A stretch of DNA of 32,656 nucleotides from an uncultured Lactobacillus sp. GTDB lineage: Bacteria; Bacillota; Bacilli; Lactobacillales; Lactobacillaceae. The position numbers were made by a program, and so were the translations under genes. The notes under the pieces were generated by a model. It was not told the DNA's origin. It was given only the letters and a program-made list of their open reading frames with translations, and did not search any database. The stretch covers positions 1-32,656 of the forward strand of contig CAJLBJ010000024.1 in NCBI GenBank assembly GCA_905204935.1, given 5' to 3'. This document shows, piece by piece, positions 8,384-16,657 of the stretch (position 1 is the first letter of the stretch; each line of letters begins with the position of its first letter).

Positions 8384-9289
8384 CTATGCTCTAGGAAAAT
8401 ACTTACGATAATCCCTTTGCAAATGTTCGGGGGTAACATGTGTATAAATTTGTGTTGTCGATAAGCTACTGTGTCCTAATAACTCTTGAACTGCGCGTAA
8501 ATCAGCACCATTACTCATTAAATGCGTCGCAAAAGTATGCCGTAATTCATGAGGATGAATCGTCGTTGTCAAAGAACTTCGCTTAACAATTTGATTTAAA
8601 ATATAGGCGACTCCAGCCGCGGTTAATGGCGCTCCATGTTGATTAACGAAAACGTAATCGTGACATTGTTGATGTTTAGTCATCAAAGGTGTACGTACTT
8701 GTTCAAAATAAACTAGCAAAGCATCCTTACAAAAACGGCCGAAAGGAACATAGCGATCCTTAGAACCTTTACCATGTAATAGCATTGTTTGCGTACTAAA
8801 ATCAATATCTTTTATAGTCAATCCTGTGCATTCACTAACCCGCATTCCTGTTGCATATAAACTTTCCAACAAAGCATAATCTCGCAAAGACCGCCAATCA
8901 TCTCCCCTAGTCGCTTCAAAAAGCGCATTCATTTCTTTTTCATAGAAGAAATGCGGTAAGGATCGTGGTTGTCGCTTAAGCTGAACGTAGGCAAATGGAT
9001 TATCATTAACGTACTCATTTTTCATTAAAAAGCGATAAAAAGAACGCAAACTCGAAACCATCCGTGAAATAGTTGTTGTTTTATACTGTTGATCATACAA
9101 ATAACCCATATAAACATGTACATCAAAATTTGAAACATCAGCAAAGGACTGAGCGCCTCCATTTTCTAACAAGAACCGCTTAAACAATTCCAAATCCTCG
9201 CCATAAGCTTTCAAAGTTTCACCTGAATACTGTCGTTCAACTTGTAAATAACGTTTAAAATCACTAATCCAATGTTGTTCAAGAGACAT
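8384..9289 (-). CDS. xerC: Tyrosine recombinase XerC (CodV)
   Basis: Site-specific recombinase that resolves chromosome dimers at dif. With the start chosen here it has 301 residues, typical for the family. The N-terminal SAM-like core-binding domain spans about 5-95 and the catalytic domain about 110-300. All active-site residues are present: R150 (TGMRVSE), K174 (HGKGSKDR), H247 and R250 (HPHELRHTF), H273 (LGHSS) and the nucleophile Y282. The reading frame is open six codons further upstream (to 9307), but GGCGGAG lies five bases before the ATG at 9289, so that start is preferred. First gene of the xerC-hslV-hslU operon. Confidence 0.95.
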   Translation of the reverse strand: MSLEQHWISDFKRYLQVERQYSGETLKAYGEDLELFKRFLLENGGAQSFADVSNFDVHVYMGYLYDQQYKTTTISRMVSSLRSFYRFLMKNEYVNDNPFAYVQLKRQPRSLPHFFYEKEMNALFEATRGDDWRSLRDYALLESLYATGMRVSECTGLTIKDIDFSTQTMLLHGKGSKDRYVPFGRFCKDALLVYFEQVRTPLMTKHQQCHDYVFVNQHGAPLTAAGVAYILNQIVKRSSLTTTIHPHELRHTFATHLMSNGADLRAVQELLGHSSLSTTQIYTHVTPEHLQRDYRKYFPRA

Positions 9290-9312
9290 CTGCACTCCGC
9301 CTTTCAATTAAC

Positions 9313-9341
9313 ATTCTCTTATATAGGTCAAAGTTAGTCAA
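9313..9341 (-). promoter_or_regulatory. Putative promoter of the xerC operon
   Basis: TTGACT (9336-9341, minus strand) and GAGAAT (9313-9318) lie 17 bases apart, about 25 bases before the xerC start and downstream of the trmFO terminator. The -35 is good, the -10 moderate. Confidence 0.5.
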
Positions 9342-9370
9342 GCTCTTTATGCTTTTCCTTAGCATAACTT

Positions 9371-9401
9371 AAAAAAAGGTGTGATTAAACAAATCACACC
9401 T
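9371..9401 (-). terminator. Terminator after trmFO
   Basis: A perfect 10-base-pair stem (9392-9401 with 9377-9386) with a 5-base loop is followed on the minus strand by seven T. It closes the topA-trmFO unit and separates it from xerC. Confidence 0.9.
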
Positions 9402-9407
9402 CTTTGA

Positions 9408-10718
9408 CTAGTCTAATTTATTTGCTTTGAATTTTGCCAATTCATCCAAGGCTCGTTGCGAAAGTTGCATATTACGTTCACGTTTGTCTCGAACTCGTTT
9501 ACCCAATGGTCGAATAATTCCAAAGTTGGCATTAATAGGTTGGAAATTATCTTTATTTGCATGCGTAATATAATATGCCATTGCTCCCATCATTGTTTCT
9601 TCTGGGAAAATCACTGGCGCTTTTTCTTGTGCCAATAACGCTGCATTAATTCCAGCATAAAGTCCACTTGCTGCACTTTCAACGTAACCTTCTACTCCTG
9701 TCATTTGTCCAGCAAACAATAAATCTGGTCGCTTTTTAGTTTGATATGTTTGTTCCATCATTTGAGGTGAACGCAAATATGTGTTGCGATGCATTACCCC
9801 ATAACGAACAAAACGAGCATTTTCTAAACCAGGAATCATTGAAAAGACACGCTTTTGTTCACCCCATTTTAGATGAGTCTGGAAACCAACAATATTATAC
9901 AAATCTCCAGCCGCATTATCTTGACGCAATTGAACTACCGCAAATGGCTCTTTTCCTGTTCGCGGATCTTCTAAGCCGACTGGTTTTAGCGGACCAAAAA
10001 GCATAGTTTTTTCACCACGTGAGGCCATTTCTTCGATAGGCATGCAGCCTTCAAAGAATTTTTCATCTTCGAATTCATGAAGTTCGGCCGTTTGCGCATT
10101 GATCAATTCATGATAAAAAGCTTTAAATTCTTCTTCTGTCATCGGACAGTTTAAATAAGCTGCATCGCCTTTATCATAACGTGATTTCAAGTAAACCTTA
10201 TCCATATCAAGTGATGATTTTTCTAAAATTGGAGCAGCCGCATCATAAAAATACAAGCCATCATCACCCATAAATTGCTTGATGTCTTTTGCTAAACCTT
10301 CTGCCGTCAATGGACCAGTGGCTACAACACTTAATCCTTCTGGTAAAGCAGTTAATTCCTCACAAACAATCTCTACATTTGGATGTTCTTGCAATGCTTG
10401 TGTCACAGCACCAGAGAATCCCTCACGATCAACAGCCAACGCTCCACCTGCAGGTACACTATTTGCATCAGCAGCTTTCATAATTAAAGAATTCAATTGA
10501 CGCATTTCTTCTTTTAAAAGTCCCGCTGCGTTAGTTAATTGATTAGCTCGCAAAGAATTTGTACAAACTAACTCTGCAAAATTTCCTGTATGGTGCGCTG
10601 GTGTTGATTTTTGGGGACGCATTTCATATAAGCGCACCTTCACGCCACGATTAGCGATTTGCCAAGCCGCTTCACTTCCTGCCAAGCCAGCCCCGATAAC
10701 ATTAACTATTTTTTCCAT
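9408..10718 (-). CDS. trmFO: tRNA (uracil-54 C5)-methyltransferase TrmFO
   Basis: Folate- and FAD-dependent enzyme that makes ribothymidine at position 54 in the T-loop of tRNA. 436 residues. The FAD-binding Rossmann motif is [12 protein letters not shown] (7-18); other family signatures are [35 protein letters not shown] and the [14 protein letters not shown] stretch. Cysteines in VCTNSL and EGCMP fit the residues used for catalysis in the family. An in-frame TTG lies five codons upstream, but the ribosome site GAGGAG falls between it and the ATG, so the ATG at 10718 is chosen. Follows topA by 23 bases, as in many Firmicutes. Confidence 0.96.
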   Translation of the reverse strand: MEKIVNVIGAGLAGSEAAWQIANRGVKVRLYEMRPQKSTPAHHTGNFAELVCTNSLRANQLTNAAGLLKEEMRQLNSLIMKAADANSVPAGGALAVDREGFSGAVTQALQEHPNVEIVCEELTALPEGLSVVATGPLTAEGLAKDIKQFMGDDGLYFYDAAAPILEKSSLDMDKVYLKSRYDKGDAAYLNCPMTEEEFKAFYHELINAQTAELHEFEDEKFFEGCMPIEEMASRGEKTMLFGPLKPVGLEDPRTGKEPFAVVQLRQDNAAGDLYNIVGFQTHLKWGEQKRVFSMIPGLENARFVRYGVMHRNTYLRSPQMMEQTYQTKKRPDLLFAGQMTGVEGYVESAASGLYAGINAALLAQEKAPVIFPEETMMGAMAYYITHANKDNFQPINANFGIIRPLGKRVRDKRERNMQLSQRALDELAKFKANKLD

Positions 10719-10741
10719 TAAGTTTCTCCTCAATATTTACT

Positions 10742-12862
10742 TTATTCACCTTGAATTGCTTCTTGATAATCATCATTTGGACATTTAACTTGTAAACCCT
10801 TTTTAACCTTTTTGTATACGAGATAGTGACCACATTTAGGACAATCACGACCAACTGGTTTATCCCAAGAAATAAACTCACATTCAGGATAATTTTCACA
10901 ACCATAAAAGAGACGATTTTTCTTGGTTTTTCGTTCAATAATTTGTCCTTTATGACAAACTGGGCAAGTCACACCAATCTCTTTAGTAATTGCTTTAGTA
11001 TTACGACAGTCTGGGAACCGACTGCAAGCATAAAACTTGCCATACTTACCCATTTTAATAACCATCGGAGCCCCACAAATCTCACAATCAATTCCGGCTG
11101 GTTCATCTTTAATCTTAACTTTTTCTAACTTACTTTCAGCTAGTTGAACATCTTTAGCAAATGGTTGATAAAACTCGTCAATCAGTCTTACCCACTCTTG
11201 TTTACCTTCTTCAATTTCATCTAATCGATCTTCTAATTGCGCTGTGAAATTAATATTTAAAATATCTGGGAAACATTCTTCAATCATTGAATTGACGATT
11301 TCACCTAATTCAGTTGGTTCAAATTTACGTGTAACTAATTTAACATAATAACGCTTTTGAATCGTATTTAATGTTGGGGCATAAGTTGAAGGACGCCCCA
11401 CACCTTTTTCTTCCAAAGTTTTGATTAAGGTAGCTTCCGTATAACGTGCCGGTGGCAAGGTGAAATGTTGATTAGCTTGATTTTTATCCATCATCACTTC
11501 ATCACCTTGGGCTAATTCTGGCAAAATATTATCTTTGCGTTTAGCTTCAGCGTAGACCTTAGTAAAACCATCAAATTTAAGCTTTGAGCCATTTGCACGA
11601 TAGGTTACACCGTTTTGTTCCAAATCAACTCGCATAGTATCAATAACAGCTGGTGTCATCTGACTAGCAACAAATCGTGACCAAATTAATGAATATAATT
11701 TTAGCTGATCTTTAGTTAAATATTTTTCTAATGACTCTGGTGTTCTTAATACAGATGACGGACGGATAGCCTCGTGTGCATCTTGTGCACCTTCCGAGAT
11801 TTTTCCTTTACGTGGCTTGACAGCAGCATACTGTTCACCGTAAGTATCATGAATATATTCAGCCGCTTCATGTTTAGCTACATCTGAGATACGTGTTGAA
11901 TCAGTACGCATATACGTAATCAAACCAACAGCGCCCCCACGACCAATACTAATTCCTTCATATAGTTGTTGCGCTATCATCATTGTCTTTTGTGTCTTAA
12001 ACTTCAAGACATTATTAGCAACTTGTTGCATCGTGGAAGTTGTAAATGGTAAGGCAGGTTGACGTTTACGTTCCTTTTTTTCAACCTCTGCTACTATAAA
12101 CGGCTGTTTTTTATCAAGCTTAGCCAACACTGCTTGCACTTCATCATTATTTTTTAATTCAGATTTTTTCCCATCTAAACCATAAAAGCTAGCTTCAAAA
12201 CTACTTTTATCTTTTTTAAACTGTGCATCTAAGGTCCAATATTCTTCAGGGATAAACGCCTTAATTTCATTTTCACGCTTAATAATTAAATTAAGTGCAA
12301 TTGATTGGACACGTCCAGCTGACAAGCCTTTTTTGACCTTCGCCCATAATAATGGTGAGATTGAATAACCAACCAATCGATCCAAAACACGTCTTGCTTG
12401 TTGAGCATCAACTAAATTCATATCGATTGCTCGCGGTGTTTTAAAGGCGTTTTTAACTGCATCTTTAGTAATTTCGTTGAAAACCACACGATTTTTATCT
12501 TTAGGATCTAAACCTAAAAGATACGACAAGTGCCAAGCAATAGCTTCACCTTCACGGTCCGGATCGGCTGCCAAATAAACGTGTGCTGCTTTTTTAGCTT
12601 CTTTGCGTAATTCTTTAATAATTTCACCTTTACCACGAATTGAAATATAATGTGGCTCATAATTATTTTCAACATCAATACCCATGGTGCTCTTAGGCAA
12701 ATCACGAATATGACCTAAACTGGCCATAACCTTATAGCGTGAACCTAAATATTTTTCAATTGTTTTAGCCTTTGAAGGTGATTCAACAATGACTAAGTTC
12801 TTTTTAGTAGTACTCTTTTTACGAGTCGTTGTTTTTTTAGTTGTTGTAGGGGATTTAGGCAA
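10742..12862 (-). CDS. topA: DNA topoisomerase I (TopA)
   Basis: Type IA topoisomerase that relaxes negative supercoils. 706 residues. After a Lys/Thr-rich tail (1-22) comes the TOPRIM domain with E27 ([10 protein letters not shown]) and D100-PDRE (D100, D102, E104), then the active-site tyrosine Y317 in LITYMRTDS. The C-terminal part has zinc ribbons: two complete four-cysteine repeats (CEIC...CSRFPDC and CPVC...CENYPEC), and a third, CPKC...KCPND, that has lost its last cysteine. The start is TTG at 12862, nine bases after AAAGGAG; a TTG just upstream meets TAG at once. It lies between dprA and trmFO, the usual Firmicute order. Confidence 0.97.
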   Translation of the reverse strand: MPKSPTTTKKTTTRKKSTTKKNLVIVESPSKAKTIEKYLGSRYKVMASLGHIRDLPKSTMGIDVENNYEPHYISIRGKGEIIKELRKEAKKAAHVYLAADPDREGEAIAWHLSYLLGLDPKDKNRVVFNEITKDAVKNAFKTPRAIDMNLVDAQQARRVLDRLVGYSISPLLWAKVKKGLSAGRVQSIALNLIIKRENEIKAFIPEEYWTLDAQFKKDKSSFEASFYGLDGKKSELKNNDEVQAVLAKLDKKQPFIVAEVEKKERKRQPALPFTTSTMQQVANNVLKFKTQKTMMIAQQLYEGISIGRGGAVGLITYMRTDSTRISDVAKHEAAEYIHDTYGEQYAAVKPRKGKISEGAQDAHEAIRPSSVLRTPESLEKYLTKDQLKLYSLIWSRFVASQMTPAVIDTMRVDLEQNGVTYRANGSKLKFDGFTKVYAEAKRKDNILPELAQGDEVMMDKNQANQHFTLPPARYTEATLIKTLEEKGVGRPSTYAPTLNTIQKRYYVKLVTRKFEPTELGEIVNSMIEECFPDILNINFTAQLEDRLDEIEEGKQEWVRLIDEFYQPFAKDVQLAESKLEKVKIKDEPAGIDCEICGAPMVIKMGKYGKFYACSRFPDCRNTKAITKEIGVTCPVCHKGQIIERKTKKNRLFYGCENYPECEFISWDKPVGRDCPKCGHYLVYKKVKKGLQVKCPNDDYQEAIQGE

Positions 12863-12913
12863 CTAACCCAACTCCTTTGTTATTTATTCATTTTATATAT
12901 TAAAATCGTTATC

Positions 12914-12943
12914 ATGTTATTCTATTTTATTGAAGTTTGTCAA
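12914..12943 (-). promoter_or_regulatory. Possible topA promoter
   Basis: A consensus -35 TTGACA (12938-12943, minus strand, inside the end of dprA) is 18 bases from a weak -10 TAACAT (12914-12919). It could give topA transcription independent of dprA. Confidence 0.35.
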
Positions 12944-13801
12944 GTAATTTGAAAATTCTTCTATTATATCTTGCGGTGTAAGTATCAATTTAGCCCCAGC
13001 TTGAATCAATTCATTACATCCTTCAGACAAAGGTTGATATAGTGATCCTGGAATTGCCAAAACATCTCGATTCTCTTGTAAAGCTAAATTAGCAGTAATT
13101 AGACTGCCACTTTTATGTCTGGCTTCAACAACCAGCGTAGCTTGAGCTAATCCAGCAATAATACGATTGCGATATGGAAAATGAAACCGCAATGGTTTTT
13201 CATCTAAACCATATTCACTAAGAAGTAACCCTTTTTTGCCAATTTCTTGTTGTAAAAAAGCATTACTCTTGGGATAAGAAATATTTAAACCCGTTCCAAT
13301 TACCGCAATTGTCTTACCATAATTTTTTAGTGTTAAATTTTGAGCTAAACTATCTACTCCTTGAGCCAAACCACTTACAATTGTTAGCTTCATCGCTAAT
13401 TTAGGCATAAAACTTTCTAATACTTGTGTAGCATAAGAACTCATCTGTCTTGCTCCAACAATCGCTAACATAGGTGTTTGTAACAATTTCAAATCACCTT
13501 TGCAAAATAGCACTAAAGGCGGCTGATATATTTCTTTTAATTGAAGTGGATATTGTTCATCTACAATTGTTAACACCTGACTATTAGTGATATTTAAAGC
13601 CACTTTTTGCGTTAATTGCTCACTTTTAAAAGCATCATAAAAGTTTTGAGCTTGTTTAGCCGTATAATTTAATAAAACCTGTAACTCTATTGGCGTTGGT
13701 AGGCGTGTAAATTTTTGATAAAATTGATAAAGCTTATATTCCCCACTTAAACCAATTCCTGGACAAAGATGCAAGCGTACCAAAAAGTCTCTTTCTTTCA
13801 T
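12917..13801 (-). CDS. dprA: DNA-processing protein DprA (Smf)
   Basis: Rossmann-fold protein that binds incoming single-stranded DNA during transformation and loads RecA. 294 residues. An N-terminal helical region (about 1-70) precedes the DprA core with IVGARQMSSYA, VSGLAQGVDSLA, TIAVIGTGLNISYP, FPYRNRIIAGLA and VLAIPGSLYQPLSEGCNELI. The C-terminal winged helix seen in some DprA proteins is absent. The ATG start is 14 bases from its AAAGGA ribosome site, wider than for neighbouring genes, and this site directly follows an 11-base hairpin. The gene follows rnhB by 58 bases. Its presence suggests competence machinery but does not prove it works. Confidence 0.94.
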   Translation of the reverse strand: MKERDFLVRLHLCPGIGLSGEYKLYQFYQKFTRLPTPIELQVLLNYTAKQAQNFYDAFKSEQLTQKVALNITNSQVLTIVDEQYPLQLKEIYQPPLVLFCKGDLKLLQTPMLAIVGARQMSSYATQVLESFMPKLAMKLTIVSGLAQGVDSLAQNLTLKNYGKTIAVIGTGLNISYPKSNAFLQQEIGKKGLLLSEYGLDEKPLRFHFPYRNRIIAGLAQATLVVEARHKSGSLITANLALQENRDVLAIPGSLYQPLSEGCNELIQAGAKLILTPQDIIEEFSNYLTNFNKIE

Positions 13802-13813
13802 TTAATATGTCAC

Positions 13814-13853
13814 GTCCTTTTGCGTATTATTTTCCATCATAAAATACGCAAAA
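13814..13853 (-). promoter_or_regulatory. Hairpin abutting the dprA ribosome binding site
   Basis: A perfect 11-base-pair stem (arms 13843-13853 and 13818-13828, 14-base loop) lies between rnhB and dprA. On the minus strand its 3' arm ends in AAAA, which is also the start of the dprA ribosome site AAAAGGA (GGA at 13815-13817). It is not followed by T, so it is not a normal terminator; occlusion of the ribosome site or a DNA operator are both possible. Confidence 0.55.
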
Positions 13854-13859
13854 AAACAC

Positions 13860-14627
13860 TTAAAACATGTATTTTGATTTAATTGGTTCAAAAGTTAAGC
13901 GATGAATTGGCGTTATTCCTAAGCTTTCTAAACCTGCCAAATGATTTTTGGTCCCGTAGCCATCATTTTTAGCAAAATCATAACCAGGATAAAGACGATC
14001 ATAAAAAGTCATCAAGTGATCTCGATAAACTTTAGCTACAATACTTGCTGCTGCAATTGAAGCTGATTTAGCATCACCTTTAATTAACTTGTCTTGAGGG
14101 ATTTGACTATCAATTTGCATTGCATCAATTAATAAATGTTGTGGTTGTACACTTAAATTTTCAACAGCTTGCTTCATGGCTTGTCTAGTAGCTTGATAAA
14201 TATTAATATCATCAATCAGTTGATTGTCCGCAATGCCAATCGAAACACTCACAGCTACTTCTAAAATTTTTAAATAAAGTTCTTCGCGTTTTTTTTCAGA
14301 TAATTGCTTAGAATCATTAACATCAACTAGATTAAAATCATGCGGCAAAATAACTGCTGCACTTACCACTGGACCAGCTAATGGGCCACGTCCAACTTCA
14401 TCAATGCCTGCAATATAATCAATGTCTTGTTGCCATAACTGACGTTCTAATGTCAAACGTTTGGCAAACTGTTCTTGTTTTTGAGCTAGTTGTGCTTGTT
14501 TTTTATAGTAACTTTGTAATTGAGTTTGCACTCCTTTACGTTCATCGCTTGCTAACAATTCTAACTCTTGTTGACTAGGTGTACTTGCTAGTAATTCTTT
14601 AACTTGTTTAATCGTTAATTTTGTCAT
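13860..14627 (-). CDS. rnhB: Ribonuclease HII
   Basis: Cuts RNA in RNA-DNA hybrids and single ribonucleotides in DNA. 255 residues, the usual length for Bacillus-type RNase HII, with an N-terminal extension of about 70 residues. The four acidic metal ligands are visible: D76 and E77 in AGIDEVGRGPLAGP, D168 in LIDAM, and D185 in KGDAKSASIAAASIVAKV. ATG start behind AGGA. It begins five bases after rbgA and its ribosome site is inside the end of rbgA. Confidence 0.96.
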   Translation of the reverse strand: MTKLTIKQVKELLASTPSQQELELLASDERKGVQTQLQSYYKKQAQLAQKQEQFAKRLTLERQLWQQDIDYIAGIDEVGRGPLAGPVVSAAVILPHDFNLVDVNDSKQLSEKKREELYLKILEVAVSVSIGIADNQLIDDINIYQATRQAMKQAVENLSVQPQHLLIDAMQIDSQIPQDKLIKGDAKSASIAAASIVAKVYRDHLMTFYDRLYPGYDFAKNDGYGTKNHLAGLESLGITPIHRLTFEPIKSKYMF

Positions 14628-14632
14628 TTTTC

Positions 14633-15493
14633 CTAATCCTTTAACTTGCTTGCATTAACTGGAACTTTATCTAAAGTATAACAGCCTAATTTACCTTTAC
14701 GAATTTCAATAATCAATCGTTCACTTGCACGTTCGTAATCATCTTTAAAGCCAAATTTTTGCGTCAACATTAACAAAATATCAACCACTGGCTCTTGTAA
14801 TTGTTGTTGTGTCAAACGGTAACGTTCTGTAAGTGCCCCAGGATTAGTTGCAATAAAATGTTCTAAGGAATACAATGCCACATCATCTTTATGATAAAGC
14901 GTATCTTTGATTGCACCGGTTAAAGCTAATTTTTTACCAACTAACTCATCTTCGAATTTTGGCCATAATACCCCTGGAGTATCTAACAACTGTAATTCTT
15001 TACCAGCTTTTAGCCATTGTTGAGATTTAGTCACCCCTGGTTTATTACCAACTTGGGCAACATTTTTTTTGACTAATCGATTTAAGAGCGTTGATTTTCC
15101 GACATTAGGAATCCCTACACACATCGCCCGAATGGTTTGATTATTAATTCCACGTGCCTGTCTTTTAGCAATTTTATCGGCTAACATACTCATTAATTTT
15201 TTTTCAATGATTTTTAAAGCTCCTTGATTGCTATTAACTGCAATTGCTGGTTGACCGCAACTTTCATAGTAGTTAACCCACGCTTTAGTTTGCTTAGGGT
15301 CTGCTAAATCCATCTTAGTTAAAACAAGTAACGACATTTTATCATTTAATAATTCAGCTAACTGAGGATTACGCGAAGATTCTGGTAACCTTGCATCGAC
15401 TAATTCTAAAACAACATCGACTGCTTTAAGATTTTCTTTAACTTGACGTAAGGCCTTTGCCATATGGCCCGGAAACCATTGAATAGTTGCCAT
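14633..15493 (-). CDS. rbgA: Ribosome biogenesis GTPase RbgA (YlqF)
   Basis: Circularly permuted GTPase needed for late assembly of the 50S subunit. 286 residues. G motifs occur in the permuted order: G4 TKMD (59-62), then G1 GIPNVGKS (127-134), T155 (G2) and G3 DTPG (171-174). The N-terminal IQWFPGHMAKA (4-14) is the family signature, and the C-terminal part is an ANTAR-like helical domain. ATG start; AAGGGA lies 11 bases before it. First gene of the rbgA-rnhB-dprA run. Confidence 0.96.
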   Translation of the reverse strand: MATIQWFPGHMAKALRQVKENLKAVDVVLELVDARLPESSRNPQLAELLNDKMSLLVLTKMDLADPKQTKAWVNYYESCGQPAIAVNSNQGALKIIEKKLMSMLADKIAKRQARGINNQTIRAMCVGIPNVGKSTLLNRLVKKNVAQVGNKPGVTKSQQWLKAGKELQLLDTPGVLWPKFEDELVGKKLALTGAIKDTLYHKDDVALYSLEHFIATNPGALTERYRLTQQQLQEPVVDILLMLTQKFGFKDDYERASERLIIEIRKGKLGCYTLDKVPVNASKLKD

Positions 15494-15563
15494 CGTTTCA
15501 TCATCCCTTCATTAATTATTAGTTAGAAATTAAATTTTTAAAAAAATAAAGTAATCAAGTACC

Positions 15564-15572
15564 ATTGTAACA
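15564..15572 (-). promoter_or_regulatory. Extended -10 upstream of rbgA
   Basis: TGTTACAAT on the minus strand is an extended -10 about 70 bases before rbgA. No convincing -35 is seen 17 bases upstream. Confidence 0.35.
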
Positions 15573-15623
15573 TGTTTTTAGCTTTTTTGATTTTTAAAAT
15601 AAATTTTCCAACTTCATTTAAAC

Positions 15624-15656
15624 AAAAAAGTTTAGGCAAAATCAAAGCCTAAACTT
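15624..15656 (-). terminator. Terminator after the ABC ATPase gene
   Basis: A perfect 10-base-pair stem (15647-15656 with 15628-15637), 9-base loop, then six T on the minus strand. It is 91 bases past the present stop of the ABC ATPase but only 17 bases past the stop of the shifted-frame tail ending at 15673. Confidence 0.85.
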
Positions 15657-15672
15657 AATTAATTTCAATAAT

Positions 15673-15771
15673 CTAACTAAAAATGTGACCTGAACTTCTA
15701 GTTTTAATTAAAACTTTTGGATAATTGTCTAAAATTTTTCGCAATTTTACCAAACCATATCCACGCTTTGC
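15673..15771 (-). pseudogene. Displaced C-terminal tail of the ABC ATPase (shifted frame)
   Basis: In another reading frame, from 15771 to a TAG at 15673-15675, the minus strand encodes about 32 residues, including GYGLVKLRKILDNYPK and VLIKTRSSG. It overlaps the last eight codons of the ABC ATPase, which end abruptly as SVDMVW. The tail looks like the short C-terminal segment that follows the ATPase domain in ABC-2 exporters, and its stop lies close to the terminator. I infer one frameshift near 15770. Confidence 0.5.
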
Positions 15772-16475
15772 TCAGTTAAATAAAAAATTTCTTCTGTTTT
15801 TGGTAAATTATCTATCAGTTTCTTAGGAATTTCATACAATTCTTCAGCAATAAATACGTCGATTGCAACACTTTCTTCAAATACTCCATCATTTAGCAAT
15901 AAAATATAATCAACAAAAGATTTAATCTGATATAAATCATGCGTGATTAACAAAATGGTCTTGCCTTGCGCTTTTAATTGTTTAATTTGTTTTACAAACT
16001 TTTCTACACTATCATAATCCATGCCAGCTGTTGGTTCATCTAAAATTAATAACTTAGGGTCAGACAAGGTCGCAAGTAAGAATGAAAGTTTTCGCTTTTG
16101 TCCGCTCGAAAGTGTCGCCGTTTTTTGCTTTTTTTCTTTTATTAGATCAAATTTTGTCAAAAGCTCATCAATATTGACTTTTTGCTTAAAAAATGAAGCT
16201 TGTAATTTAATTAAATCATTAACACTTAAATCTTTTGGAAAATAATCTTCTTGAAAAACAACTCCAACTTCGTTTTTAATATTCAAATTATTTTTAATTT
16301 CACCGGAATCTTCTTTAATAAGTTTAAGCAAAATACTAATAAAAGTTGTTTTACCCGCCCCATTTTTTCCAAGTAGCGTATAAACTTTACCCAATGCTAA
16401 TCTTAAAGATAACCCCTTCAAAACTTCTTTAGTACCATATTTCTTTTTTAAATCATTAATCTCAATTAAATTCAT
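15747..16475 (-). CDS. ABC transporter ATP-binding protein, orphan, probably C-terminally frameshifted
   Basis: ATPase subunit of an ABC-2 type exporter, 242 residues in the open frame. Walker A is GKNGAGKT (36-43), signature LSSGQ (122-126), Walker B LLILDEP (142-148) and the H-loop His179. These are intact, so the nucleotide-binding domain could fold. No permease gene follows or precedes it: downstream is a terminator, upstream the pflB terminator. The C-terminus ends in SVDMVW, while a plausible continuation lies in another frame to 15673. Lys and Asn content is high and codon use more AT-rich than in the housekeeping genes around it. Start ATG behind GGGGAAAAG, a weak ribosome site. Substrate unknown. 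Confidence 0.75.
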   Translation of the reverse strand: MNLIEINDLKKKYGTKEVLKGLSLRLALGKVYTLLGKNGAGKTTFISILLKLIKEDSGEIKNNLNIKNEVGVVFQEDYFPKDLSVNDLIKLQASFFKQKVNIDELLTKFDLIKEKKQKTATLSSGQKRKLSFLLATLSDPKLLILDEPTAGMDYDSVEKFVKQIKQLKAQGKTILLITHDLYQIKSFVDYILLLNDGVFEESVAIDVFIAEELYEIPKKLIDNLPKTEEIFYLTEQSVDMVW

Positions 16476-16603
16476 CTTTTCCCCAAAAAACAGATTTTTT
16501 AGCTACATCTTAATTTATTAAGTATAACTTATTTATTTTTATTTTTTTGCTCCTTGTCAAAAAACGGATTTAATTAATCATTTCTGGTTAAAGTTCTTTT
16601 TAC

Positions 16604-16641
16604 AAAACAAAAAAACCGAGTAAAACACTGTTTTACTCGGT
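16604..16641 (-). terminator. Terminator of pflB
   Basis: A perfect 11-base-pair stem (16631-16641 with 16615-16625), 5-base loop, then seven T on the minus strand, shortly after the pflB stop codon. Confidence 0.93.
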
Positions 16642-16657
16642 CTATCAATCACTTATC

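Noticed and set aside
8384..9289. xerC as a phage integrase or mobile-element gene
   Set aside because: All residues fit the housekeeping XerC family, and it sits in the conserved hslVU operon with no attachment sites or phage genes near.
9290..9307. Six-codon upstream extension of xerC
   Set aside because: The extension contains the GGCGGAG ribosome site for the ATG at 9289.
10702..10938. 78-codon open frame across the topA-trmFO junction
   Set aside because: It overlaps the conserved zinc-ribbon end of topA in another frame and has no ribosome site.
16476..16600. Promoter for the ABC ATPase from TTGACA and TATACT on the minus strand
   Set aside because: The two hexamers are 28 bases apart, too far for one promoter; TATACT alone may act as a -10 but no matching -35 is seen.
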